In this document: piece by piece, positions 43,380 through 53,399 of the stretch
How positions within the stretch are numbered: position 1 is the first letter of the stretch
Layout of the letters: each line of letters starts with the position of its first letter
From: Chitinophagales bacterium
GTDB lineage: Bacteria > Bacteroidota > Bacteroidia > Chitinophagales > JADJOU01
Assembly (NCBI GenBank): GCA_016787225.1
Contig: JAEUUY010000006.1
Location: 1-64,000, forward strand
DNA: 64,000 nt
Reading direction: 5' to 3'
Translations under genes and position numbers: made by a program
The notes under the pieces: model-generated
What the model was told of the DNA's origin: nothing
What the model saw: only the letters and a program-made list of their open reading frames with translations
The model's database searches: none

Positions 43380-43967
43380 ATGAAATATCAAATAAAAGAA
43401 ACAGGAACCTACTTGCTAAGAGGTACATTTATCACTGCTCCTGTCCTAACTACATTTTATGTTATTTGGCTTATTCTAAATAATATTGACTCTCCTGTGC
43501 AGGAAATCTTTCATTCCATTTTTGGATTTAGAATTTATGGTTTAGGATTGATTACCGTTTTACTCGTCTTAATACTTGTCGGATTTTTAGGGACCAATAT
43601 TTTAATGGAAAAACTTTTTAAAGGTTTCGAAGCTTTTCTTCTTCGAGTGCCCATAGTCAAAGAAGTATATAAAGCCATTCGAGATGTCATAGGTGCTTTC
43701 GCTTCAGATAAAAAGAAATTTGAAAAACCGGTTTTAGCTAGAGTGGGAGAAGGTATTCATCGTATCGGTTTCATCACTTCTGAGGATGTATCCAACTATG
43801 ATATCAGTTCAGACTTAGTTTCCGTTTACTTTCCACTTTCTTATGCTTTTACTGGCGAGCTCTTACTCGTCCGCAGAGATTTACTCACTCCACTTGACAC
43901 GAAAGATGTCAAAGATTTGATGAAGTTTGTCATTTCAGGGGGTATTGTCCATGGAGAGATTAAGTAG
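43380..43967 (+). CDS. DUF502 membrane protein
   Basis: This 195-aa protein has two N-terminal membrane helices (GTFITAPVLTTFYVIWLIL and GLGLITVLLVLILVGFLGTNI), then the DUF502 soluble part (RVPIVKEVYKAIRDVIGAF; VSVYFPLSYAFTGELLLV). The function is unknown. It begins 64 nt after leuS on the same strand and converges on the adhesin gene at 44028. Confidence 0.85.
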   Translation: MKYQIKETGTYLLRGTFITAPVLTTFYVIWLILNNIDSPVQEIFHSIFGFRIYGLGLITVLLVLILVGFLGTNILMEKLFKGFEAFLLRVPIVKEVYKAIRDVIGAFASDKKKFEKPVLARVGEGIHRIGFITSEDVSNYDISSDLVSVYFPLSYAFTGELLLVRRDLLTPLDTKDVKDLMKFVISGGIVHGEIK

Positions 43968-44027
43968 GACTTGTTTATATATAAAATAATTGCAGACAAT
44001 CCAATCCTTTAACTTATAATCAGATCC

Positions 44028-47000
44028 TCACCTCACTAGGGTTACATCGCCTTTTCGTACTACTTTTCTACCCCCGAGATATGTGACTTCCACATAATAG
44101 ATATAAACTGCCATTGGAGCTGGTTCTCCTTTATATATTCCATCCCATCCTGATAAATGAGCATCTTCTGTCTCGAACATTTTCTCTCCCCAGCGGTTAA
44201 ATATCATTAGCTCTGCTCGCACTACCTTATTTGCATAAATTCTGAATGTTCTATTCTCGACATTGCTAGCTGCAGGAGCGAATGAATTCGGGATATAAAG
44301 ATCATTACTATCTATGACTTTTATTCTTACGGTATCATAAACAAAACAGCGCTGATTGTACTTAACCTCTACAGCATAATTTTTGCTGACATAGGTGGTC
44401 GCTAAAGGTTCTTTGCAATCTATGCAACTAAGACCATCTGAGCTAGCCCAACGAATACTATTAACCAAGTCAGGACTTCCCTCTGTGACATCAAAGCCGA
44501 GTAATACGCTTTCTCCCAGTGCTATAGTCGTGTCTATTGGATAAGCCTTTATATTAAATACCGGATATCCTTTTATTTCAGTCTGAATAGAATCTAGACA
44601 ACCATTGAAGTCTTTTATGAGTATTTGATATTTAGCTGGTTTGAGTTCATCAAATTTATTTCGCATGGTAAAGGTCAAGCCACCATCTATACTAAATGAA
44701 TATGGTCTGACTCCACCTTCGGTATTTTTTATCTCCACCTCTCCATAAAGTTGCTCTCTGCAAGCTTGGTCTAGAGGTATAGGCTCTCCAGGAAAAAGTT
44801 TCTTTGGCGAGGTCACCGTATCATTTCTTAAAATGACGCAGCCTACCTTATCTGTCAAAGTTAAGCGATAAACACCAGAACCCAGTTGACTAGGACTGCT
44901 CGAGGTGTTCCCGTTTGACCAGGCATAGTTATAAGGCTTGACACCATTGGATGCCTCTATTCTAATGGCACCTTTAGATTCACCATGACATGCATTATGC
45001 GTAATAATTGATTTGACAAGTATTTGAGCAGGATTGATAAAAGTATGCGATAGCTCTTTTCTGCAACCTTTGGCATCTGTAGCCACGACTTTATGGGCCG
45101 CATCTCCTAGATTAATCGCTTTATTAGTAGTCTGATTCGAAGGCGTCCATAAATAATTAAAGCTGCCATTGCTGCCATTGGCAGTTACTTGTAGCATGCC
45201 ATCGTTTCTATTATAGCAGGTCAGAGGTTTGATAGAGTCAAATACGAGATGAATGGAGTCTGGCTGAGTAATAATAAATGAATCGCGATATACACAACCT
45301 TTATTATCTGTCACAGTAAAATCATATTTCCCAGCACTTAGTCCATTAAATGCGCTATCCAAGCTAGAGGTTGATATGGAATATAGATATGGTTTTTGCC
45401 CACCTGTTGCATACAAAACGACTCGTCCCGAGTTATCATTAAAGCAATTCAATCTAAATGTATCATAACTTGCTCGAACTAAATTAACTTCTTCCAAGAC
45501 CTTTGTAGTGGCAGTATCCTTACAATTATAAAAATCTGAAACTGTCAAGCTATAGTTTCCTGACGCAATATTCATGGCATTTTGTGTGATTGCGCCATGG
45601 CTCCATTGATACATAAATGGTGGAGTGCCATCGGTAATAGTTGTTACAATCTGTCCAACAGCTTTCAAACAATACGCATCCGTACTATCCAATTTTATCT
45701 TAGGAACGGTCGTTGTTGATACTATCAAAGAGTCCACGACTATACATTGTCTTCCATCTACTACGGTCAAATAATGTTTACCAGGAAGAATATGGTTGAC
45801 TCTAGATCCCGTATCACCAGTACTCCAAGAATATGTAATAGGTTCTACTCCACGCATAAGAAGTGCTTGCATTTTGCCATTTTTTAAGCCACAAGTAGAC
45901 TGTTCGCTTCGCGTAGAATCTGCATGTAGATATGGAGGTGTCCCAGGGTCTATATCTATATTTTTAATGTCTGTACAACCTAGAGAATCTGTAACCGTAA
46001 TCCTATAAATACCTACTGCCAAACTATCAAGATCTTTCGTTGTTTTACCATTGCTCCATTGGTAGCTAAATGGCATTGTACCATCCTGTATATTTATCTT
46101 GATAGCACCATTGGCTTTATTACAGACCGCCTGAATTTTAGTTTCAACAATTAGAGGTTTTTTGCGGTCTTCAAGTATGACGGTATCCGTATGAACACAA
46201 TTATTTATGTCTCTCACTGATAACCAATACTTACCAGCAGTTTGATTGGAAATAATTGCTGTCTTATCTCCTGTATTCCACGTGAGGTCGTATCCTGGTA
46301 CACCTCCCAATACCAAACCTTGAATTGATCCATTAGCTAATCCACATTTTGATTTCGTAGTAGTGAAGCTAATATTCATACCAGATATTCTCGCTACATA
46401 AATAGCGCTGCTATCTTTGCAACCATAGTTATCTGTAACCACTACGCTATAGGTACCGGAATCCACACCGAATAAATTTGCAGGCGTCATATTATTGCTC
46501 CATTTAAAACTCATTGGCGGAGTACCTTGTGTGACATTCGTAGTTATCGTTCCATTATTGATATTGCATGAAGCATCTTGTTTTATGAGATTTAGCTTCG
46601 GTATAGTGCCCATAACTAAATTTGCGGATTTAGTATGTGTACAAAGACTATCCGAAACAGTGACGGTATATGAGCCTGGCGCCAATGGATGAATACTATC
46701 TATAGTGGATGTGTTGCTCCAGTTATATGTAACATTGCCTAAAGCATTTACGGCAATAGCTTTAGCGCGTCCATTATTTACCATACAACGTGGATGAAAA
46801 ATATTAAACCGAATCGAATCCATTCCAATATTTCCAAGTTGGATAGTGGCTGCCACATTACAACCATATCCGTCATTTGCCGTTACACTATAACTTCCTG
46901 GCACTAAATTAGAAATAGAATCGGCAGTATTTGTATTGCTCCATATATAACTCATCCGACTAGCATGATTACTAACTGAAACTTTCAATCTTCCATTTGG

Positions 47001-50000
47001 CAACCGGCACTTGGCATCGTATTTTATAAGATTCACACTCGGGAAGCCTTGCTGATTTATCACAATGGAGTCTGACCAGACACAACCCTTGCTATCCGTT
47101 ACGGTTAATTTATAGGTTCCTGGACTGAGATTTCTTATAGAATCGGAATTTGTAATAGTATGTGCCCATGTAAATAAGCGGCTACCCGTGCCTCCTGTCA
47201 TATTGACTTTGATATATCCGTTATTTATATTACAACTTGCATTCTTTTTTATAAAAGAGCCTAGTAAAGGTTTAGAAGTATCCACAGTAACTGTATCGCT
47301 TTTTACGCAACCTCTGGCATCCACTACGCGACAGATATATCTTCCTCCATTGATATTGGCGATGTTATTAGTTCCTAAAACATTATTCCAGAAGTAAGTA
47401 ATAGGCGGCTTGTTTGAACTTACATTTGCTAAGATGGAAGCATTATTCAAACCACAAGTAGCGTTTGTCACTATTAATGCGAGAGCTGGACCCGCTGAAT
47501 CACCAATAGTACGAATCTCTGAAGCCTGACAGCCTAAGCTATCTGTTATAGAGACCGTATAATTTCCCGCACCAAGATTCGCAGCCATTGGAGTATTAAG
47601 CGAGGCATTATGACTCCATGCATAAGTATATGGCAGTTTTCCGCCCGATGCACTGGATATGATAGAGCCCATCTTATAGGTACAATTATCATTAACTATA
47701 CTGGTAGATATAGTCGTTTTTGGAATTCGTGAAAGATAAATCGTATCTCTACGTTCGCAATTGTTAGAATCAATAATATGGCAAATCTGTCTTCCTGAAT
47801 CACTTCCCACGAGTGCCAATCCAGAGAAACTTCCATTCCATACTACATTATAAGGGGGTTTGCCAGAAGTAATAATTGAAGTAGCTGAACCATTATTGAG
47901 CGCACAATGCGCAGGGCTTCCTTTCAAACTTGCTATTAAAGCAGGTTGAGCTAAAATCAAAATCGAAGCTGTATCTTGACAGCCTAAACTATCTGTAACA
48001 GTCATAGAATAATTTCCTCCATTAAGGTTTACTCTATCTTTGGTAGTTATAGAGCTTCCTTGCCATTGATATACAATAGGCTTGACTCCAAAGCCCACCG
48101 TGGTAGTAATTTTACCTTTTCCGTTTCCGCAGAGTGAATTTTCTCCTTGCAGACTGACCTCTGGTGGTAAGAAAAACTTAACCTCTGCACTATCTTTTAC
48201 CTCACAATTTCTATTATCTGTGACAGTTATTGCATAAGTTCCGCTAGAAAGGGATACTATGGTGTCGAGGTTCGTGAAATCATACCACTGAATAGTGTAA
48301 GGTGGCTTACCCCCTGTAATATTTACCTTTACCTTTCCATTGTTATCTGTGCATATAGCATTCGTTGCAGTTAAGTTGATTTTTTGTGCTGCGCTATCTT
48401 TTAAATAAATTGTATCTATTGTTTCACAATTATATCCATCTTTCACCCTCACTACATAGTAGCCTGAATCCAAGTTAAACATTTCTATAGCCCCTTGATA
48501 TGGCACATTCGAACTAAATGGGTTCGGTAATTTTCGAAATGCATATTCTAATCCACCTACAGTAGAAATGGCCACACCCGTTATAGCTCCGTCTGACTTA
48601 CCACAATTTGGTCTAGTCTTTAAATAAATAGTTTGAGGAGATATGGTATATGCTAATGTATCTCTGAGAGTAAAGGTGCAACCGTTGCTATCCGATACCG
48701 TCACGGCATAAAGACCAGGAGCTAACGAATCTATCCTTCTACTAGTCTTACCGCCTGGACTCCAAATAAAACTATGGAGTTTATCTCCAAATACTTCCAG
48801 CGATCCGAGATTTCGTCCACAAGGTGGAGGCGTCTTTCCTAAACTTGGAAACTGTGTTGGATTTTTGGGTAAGGTTATATTAGCTGTTACATTACATTTA
48901 TGTGAATCGATTACGAAGACACTAAAGCTTCGCTCCCCCGTCAAGCCAGTTTTCTTATAAACAGAATCTATTACTCCATTCCATCGTATGGTTATTGGCT
49001 GAATGACACTATCTATTTTAATATGAACCTCCCCGTTGCCTCCAATACATGTTTCGATTACTACTGAATCTCTTATAATTGGATAGTGTGTATATTCTAT
49101 CTGCACCGCGGTATCATATTTACAACCAAGCGAATCTGTTACTTGTAGTTTATATTCCTTTGCCTCTAACGAATCTATAATAGCAAAAGTGTCCTTTGGA
49201 AATCTATTCCATTGATATTTATAAGGAGCAAATCCATAATTAGGTGTTGTAATAACCTTTCCCGTATGACTATCACATCGTGTCTTTGTGATGTCGAAAG
49301 TCATTCTCATATTCGTACTATCTCTCACTTTAATAGAATCCCAATAAGTACATCCTAAACTATCTCGAATACTTAAGCCATAAGTGCCAAATTTTAATGA
49401 ATCTGCCACTAGTCCTTTATCTCCATTTGACCAACTGATAGTATATGGTGGGGTACCATTATAGAAGGTTAATGCAATTTTACCTGTTGAGTCCTTGCAC
49501 TTCGACCGAAAAATGTCATAGGTTACAAGTATGTCACCATTTGAATTAAGATTAAAAGTGTCCTTTACTTCACATCCATTGGCATCTTTTATAGCTACAG
49601 TATATATTCCCATGGGCAAGAAGCGGACAAATCCTGTTGTTGTTGTATCACTATGTGACCATAAAAAACTAAATGGACCAGAACCGGATAAATTATACAA
49701 ATGAATTAGCCCATTATGCAACCCACAGCGAGCAGGTTTGAAACTATCCGAATAGGTAGGCGATGGTCTCCTGCGAATAGAATCACTCAAAGTATCTTTA
49801 CAACCAAGGGAATCAGTTATAATTAAGGTATAAAAGCCTTTAGGTTTATTTACAATATCTCTCGTGGTATCACCAGAACTCCAAGCATATTTTATAGGTA
49901 ATTTACCGTTGACCACATTTGTTAGAATACGGCCCACTGTATCTGTACACATAGCATTTTTGGTGTCAAATATAATGTTTGGGTCCGACTTAGGTGCTAG

Positions 50001-53000
50001 ATTGAAACTACGCCATTTCCTGCATTTATTCGTATCGATTAGCATAACGGAGTAGATTCCAGGCGTTCGGTTTACTAAGGATGTAGCAGTAGATCCATTG
50101 CTCCATATAATGTTGATTGGGGTTGGTCCAGAAATATTTTGAAGAAAAATAGAACCTAATGAATTATGACAAGCGGGTTGTATTACACTATCTGTAAAGT
50201 CTACTGCTGGTATAGCTTCTAGGGTATCTCTTTTTATGAATTGACATCCAAAGGAATCCGTTACAGTTAGTGAATAAATTCCTGGGGCTAATTTACTTAT
50301 TGAACTAATAGTATCGCCATTACTCCAGCTATAAGTAATTTTTGGCTTGCCCCCAATGACCGTAGCTGCTATTCTTCCATTGTTTAAATTACATGTAGGA
50401 CGCACAGGAGCGGTGGTCACTGTTGGTAGTGAATTATTCGTTAATGTTATTCCGGTGACTACAGAGCAGTTATTTGAGTCTGTAACAGTGACTACATAAA
50501 GTCCAGATATCAAGTTCGTTCTTGAAGCGGTAGAGGCACCTCCTGACCATGAATAAGTAAATGGAGCTTTCCCGGATACTACTTGCAGATTTATGGAACC
50601 ATTTGGCAAACCACAATTTGTGTTCGTTTTGACAATATTGAGAGATACAGCCGAAGTTCCATTTACATATACAGAATCTATCCTAATGCAACCCGCACCA
50701 TCTTGAATAGTTATTCGATACCAACCCATAATGAGACCACTGATAGAATGGTTTGCACTTGTAATAGCAGTTGTTGAAACACCGTTGCTCCAGGTATAAA
50801 TATACGGACTAGTGCCACCACTAACTACATTGAAAGTAGCTGAGCCATTGGACTGTCCACATGTAGAGATAGTTGAAGATTTTGTCACCTGTATTCCATT
50901 GGATGAATTCAGTACAATGGTGTCTCTTTGGATACAACCTTTCGCATCGGTTAAAGTATGCACATAGGTGCCAGATCCTTTGCTAGAGATGATACTAACA
51001 GTATCACCTGTACTCCATAAATATCGATATGGCGCAACACCTCCGCTTGGTATAATTGTAATGACTCCGTTATTTAAACCACAGTTCGGTTGACTGACAG
51101 TTCGACTGGTGGAAGTGGGACTACTCGCACCAATAGGAATCATGTATTGTATAGAACAACCCAAACTATCTTGTATATTGAGTGTATATAATCCGCTGGG
51201 TCTATTATCTATAAATGTATCTGTTGAAATAACTGTAGTGCCAAGTCTCCACGTTTGAGTTATTGGTTTTACACCAGATTTTGATATAATTCTTGCCCTG
51301 CCATTATTTAATCCACAGGAGGTACTATCAATAACAAAATTAGCAGACGGAGCAGAGGTGCCAACAGAGACAACTATGGTTGTATCGATTCTACAGCCCG
51401 CTACATTTCGAATAGCGAGATTATATGTTCCTGCAGCCAGTCCATTAAACACATTACTGGCTACAAAATTGACTCCACCATTAATGGAATACTGATAAGG
51501 TGGATTCGAAATAGACCCAGTTTTTACCTTGATGCGAATAGACCCATTATTGATACCACACGATGTTTTAACTGCAATGAGCGAATCTATTTCATCACGT
51601 ATGATCGAAACCTTAACTTGACTAATAGCGCTATCACGACAACCACCTGAAGTGGATACCACTACCTTATATGTCTGCGTGCTTGGTGGTTTAGCTATCG
51701 GATTGGAAATAGTAGTAGAAGACAACCATGAGGCTGGAGTCCAAGAATAGGTATAATTACTAGATAAAGGATTAGGTGTTACCTGCAGTTGAGCCGAATC
51801 TCCCTTACAATAAGCCAGATTTGGATTGAGTGACAGGATCGGAAATGGTTGAACACGCACTAAAATTGGTGTATCAGAGGCAGGACAACCCACCGCTGAT
51901 ATGCGAAGTTTTATAGTATCTGTAGTAAATACTGTGAGATTGGGTGCTGTATATATAGGATTTGAGCAGCTGGTGCAGGTCAACCGAGCAGCGGGGGACC
52001 AAGTAAAATTATAGCTATTATCTGTAGTGGTATAGAATAATGGCAATGTTCTTCCTGCGCACACTGAAGTATCACGTTTACCTCCGAAAATGTTTATACC
52101 ACCTGCAAAATCTCGAATAATGATTAAAACAGTATCTGAATAGTTAATACTAGGCACTGAAAATACAATTCGCAATGATTCAGGCGTTTCCTTGAGTGAG
52201 TCTAAAATAGCCTGAATGTTATACAAAAAGGTAGAACTTCCTGTAGGTATAGTAAATGAAGCTGCAGCAGTATAATCATTCGCTGAGCTAGATCCTGAAA
52301 AACTGGCATTGACCGTGATAGGAGACGTAGTAGCTAATCTGGAGAAACGGATAACTCCAGGGTTACATCCTTCAATTAGTTTAATAGTATCTGGTGTAGG
52401 TACTCCATTCGTGCCTCTCTTCTCAGTAATTTCTAGCTTAATTTTTGAAGTAAAACTGTATTGTTTTAAAAATATACCACTATCGAAAAAGCCATCTGCT
52501 ATATCAGCTATAGCTATTTTCATGGTATGCGTTTGAAAAGGTGAAACAGGAATTACTGCCCTTAACGTTTTTGTCATTCCATCATAGACAATATGATTAT
52601 TAACTAAATTTCCTGTGTAATGCTGTATGAATGGAGCTCCTGAACCCAAAGATTGGCAATAGTTCACATAATTTGTCCACCCCGTTTGCTTCATAGTATC
52701 ATTAATACTATTGGTAGAAACATTTACATTGGTTCCAGGCACTTTAGCATAATTTGTAAAACTAGTGCTAGCGGGAGGCGAGACAAAAATTCCGAAAGCA
52801 TCTACGTATTGTGAACAGCCATATTCAGGATACTCCTCCGATGCAAAAGCATAATCTATAAATGCTGTATCGCCCTGTGGTATGAAGTGGAACTGCAAAA
52901 AACAGAGATCTCTCTGTATAGCAGCGCTTCCAGCTAATGAAGTTATCTGAGCATCCGTAGTTGTATTGCCCCAATTCTTACTAGCCTGCGCTAATCGATT

Positions 53001-53291
53001 TGCATTAATGCCTGTATCGCCGCTCACCGTCAGTACTCGACCAGTGCACAAGACAATCCCTGTATCTATGGCTAAACTTAAATTTGGCGTAGGATTTACA
53101 TTTATAAAAGTTCCATTAGCTTGTGTGTTGCAGTTCAAACTCATGCCTGTACCTGGCAGTATAACTCCCCTTCCTATTAACCTACTAGCTAACTGGGTTG
53201 CTGTATGATTGGGAGTGACACTCATAGTCTGACTTTTCACATGTAGTGAAAAAAAAACAAGAACCCAAAGGAATATTTTTTGGAAATTCAT
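44028..53291 (-). CDS. Giant SprB-repeat adhesin with T9SS type B C-terminal domain (copy A)
   Basis: A 3087-aa surface protein. After the signal peptide (IFLWVLVFFSLHVKSQ) comes a choice-of-anchor-L domain (residues ~30-275; NVNPTPNLSLAIDTGIVLCT; YAFASEEYPEYGCSQYVDAF), then a Calx-beta-like strand region and an Ig/PKD-like segment (SYNFTWSPAARLTCTSC). Next are 31 SprB-type repeats of roughly 75 residues, each opening with C-x4-(N/G)G and closing with GxYxxxxxDxxGC. The C-terminus is a gliding-motility-type (type B) domain (IPNSFAPAAS; IFNRWGEKMFETED; GWDGIYKGEPAPMAVYIYYVE; RKGDVTLVR). It is exported by T9SS and is probably a filamentous adhesin for surface contact or gliding. The neighbour at 53400-62657 is its paralogue. 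A TATATTTG -7 box and AGGAGA lie upstream. Confidence 0.93.
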   Translation of the reverse strand: MNFQKIFLWVLVFFSLHVKSQTMSVTPNHTATQLASRLIGRGVILPGTGMSLNCNTQANGTFINVNPTPNLSLAIDTGIVLCTGRVLTVSGDTGINANRLAQASKNWGNTTTDAQITSLAGSAAIQRDLCFLQFHFIPQGDTAFIDYAFASEEYPEYGCSQYVDAFGIFVSPPASTSFTNYAKVPGTNVNVSTNSINDTMKQTGWTNYVNYCQSLGSGAPFIQHYTGNLVNNHIVYDGMTKTLRAVIPVSPFQTHTMKIAIADIADGFFDSGIFLKQYSFTSKIKLEITEKRGTNGVPTPDTIKLIEGCNPGVIRFSRLATTSPITVNASFSGSSSANDYTAAASFTIPTGSSTFLYNIQAILDSLKETPESLRIVFSVPSINYSDTVLIIIRDFAGGINIFGGKRDTSVCAGRTLPLFYTTTDNSYNFTWSPAARLTCTSCSNPIYTAPNLTVFTTDTIKLRISAVGCPASDTPILVRVQPFPILSLNPNLAYCKGDSAQLQVTPNPLSSNYTYSWTPASWLSSTTISNPIAKPPSTQTYKVVVSTSGGCRDSAISQVKVSIIRDEIDSLIAVKTSCGINNGSIRIKVKTGSISNPPYQYSINGGVNFVASNVFNGLAAGTYNLAIRNVAGCRIDTTIVVSVGTSAPSANFVIDSTSCGLNNGRARIISKSGVKPITQTWRLGTTVISTDTFIDNRPSGLYTLNIQDSLGCSIQYMIPIGASSPTSTSRTVSQPNCGLNNGVITIIPSGGVAPYRYLWSTGDTVSIISSKGSGTYVHTLTDAKGCIQRDTIVLNSSNGIQVTKSSTISTCGQSNGSATFNVVSGGTSPYIYTWSNGVSTTAITSANHSISGLIMGWYRITIQDGAGCIRIDSVYVNGTSAVSLNIVKTNTNCGLPNGSINLQVVSGKAPFTYSWSGGASTASRTNLISGLYVVTVTDSNNCSVVTGITLTNNSLPTVTTAPVRPTCNLNNGRIAATVIGGKPKITYSWSNGDTISSISKLAPGIYSLTVTDSFGCQFIKRDTLEAIPAVDFTDSVIQPACHNSLGSIFLQNISGPTPINIIWSNGSTATSLVNRTPGIYSVMLIDTNKCRKWRSFNLAPKSDPNIIFDTKNAMCTDTVGRILTNVVNGKLPIKYAWSSGDTTRDIVNKPKGFYTLIITDSLGCKDTLSDSIRRRPSPTYSDSFKPARCGLHNGLIHLYNLSGSGPFSFLWSHSDTTTTGFVRFLPMGIYTVAIKDANGCEVKDTFNLNSNGDILVTYDIFRSKCKDSTGKIALTFYNGTPPYTISWSNGDKGLVADSLKFGTYGLSIRDSLGCTYWDSIKVRDSTNMRMTFDITKTRCDSHTGKVITTPNYGFAPYKYQWNRFPKDTFAIIDSLEAKEYKLQVTDSLGCKYDTAVQIEYTHYPIIRDSVVIETCIGGNGEVHIKIDSVIQPITIRWNGVIDSVYKKTGLTGERSFSVFVIDSHKCNVTANITLPKNPTQFPSLGKTPPPCGRNLGSLEVFGDKLHSFIWSPGGKTSRRIDSLAPGLYAVTVSDSNGCTFTLRDTLAYTISPQTIYLKTRPNCGKSDGAITGVAISTVGGLEYAFRKLPNPFSSNVPYQGAIEMFNLDSGYYVVRVKDGYNCETIDTIYLKDSAAQKINLTATNAICTDNNGKVKVNITGGKPPYTIQWYDFTNLDTIVSLSSGTYAITVTDNRNCEVKDSAEVKFFLPPEVSLQGENSLCGNGKGKITTTVGFGVKPIVYQWQGSSITTKDRVNLNGGNYSMTVTDSLGCQDTASILILAQPALIASLKGSPAHCALNNGSATSIITSGKPPYNVVWNGSFSGLALVGSDSGRQICHIIDSNNCERRDTIYLSRIPKTTISTSIVNDNCTYKMGSIISSASGGKLPYTYAWSHNASLNTPMAANLGAGNYTVSITDSLGCQASEIRTIGDSAGPALALIVTNATCGLNNASILANVSSNKPPITYFWNNVLGTNNIANINGGRYICRVVDARGCVKSDTVTVDTSKPLLGSFIKKNASCNINNGYIKVNMTGGTGSRLFTWAHTITNSDSIRNLSPGTYKLTVTDSKGCVWSDSIVINQQGFPSVNLIKYDAKCRLPNGRLKVSVSNHASRMSYIWSNTNTADSISNLVPGSYSVTANDGYGCNVAATIQLGNIGMDSIRFNIFHPRCMVNNGRAKAIAVNALGNVTYNWSNTSTIDSIHPLAPGSYTVTVSDSLCTHTKSANLVMGTIPKLNLIKQDASCNINNGTITTNVTQGTPPMSFKWSNNMTPANLFGVDSGTYSVVVTDNYGCKDSSAIYVARISGMNISFTTTKSKCGLANGSIQGLVLGGVPGYDLTWNTGDKTAIISNQTAGKYWLSVRDINNCVHTDTVILEDRKKPLIVETKIQAVCNKANGAIKINIQDGTMPFSYQWSNGKTTKDLDSLAVGIYRITVTDSLGCTDIKNIDIDPGTPPYLHADSTRSEQSTCGLKNGKMQALLMRGVEPITYSWSTGDTGSRVNHILPGKHYLTVVDGRQCIVVDSLIVSTTTVPKIKLDSTDAYCLKAVGQIVTTITDGTPPFMYQWSHGAITQNAMNIASGNYSLTVSDFYNCKDTATTKVLEEVNLVRASYDTFRLNCFNDNSGRVVLYATGGQKPYLYSISTSSLDSAFNGLSAGKYDFTVTDNKGCVYRDSFIITQPDSIHLVFDSIKPLTCYNRNDGMLQVTANGSNGSFNYLWTPSNQTTNKAINLGDAAHKVVATDAKGCRKELSHTFINPAQILVKSIITHNACHGESKGAIRIEASNGVKPYNYAWSNGNTSSSPSQLGSGVYRLTLTDKVGCVILRNDTVTSPKKLFPGEPIPLDQACREQLYGEVEIKNTEGGVRPYSFSIDGGLTFTMRNKFDELKPAKYQILIKDFNGCLDSIQTEIKGYPVFNIKAYPIDTTIALGESVLLGFDVTEGSPDLVNSIRWASSDGLSCIDCKEPLATTYVSKNYAVEVKYNQRCFVYDTVRIKVIDSNDLYIPNSFAPAASNVENRTFRIYANKVVRAELMIFNRWGEKMFETEDAHLSGWDGIYKGEPAPMAVYIYYVEVTYLGGRKVVRKGDVTLVR

Positions 53292-53313
53292 AGTCTATCT
53301 CCTTTCTCAACCA

Positions 53314-53321
53314 CAAATATA
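53314..53321 (-). promoter_or_regulatory. -7 box for adhesin copy A
   Basis: On the minus strand TATATTTG matches TAnnTTTG and lies 23-30 nt before the ATG at 53291, with AGGAGA between them as a likely ribosome binding site. This suggests its own promoter, separate from copy B. Confidence 0.45.
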
Positions 53322-53399
53322 ATAAATGCTAAAAGAAAAGTCTAAAAAAACTATTGATTTTCAGATAAAAAAAGGCTGATGAAATCGGATTTTCTTTTT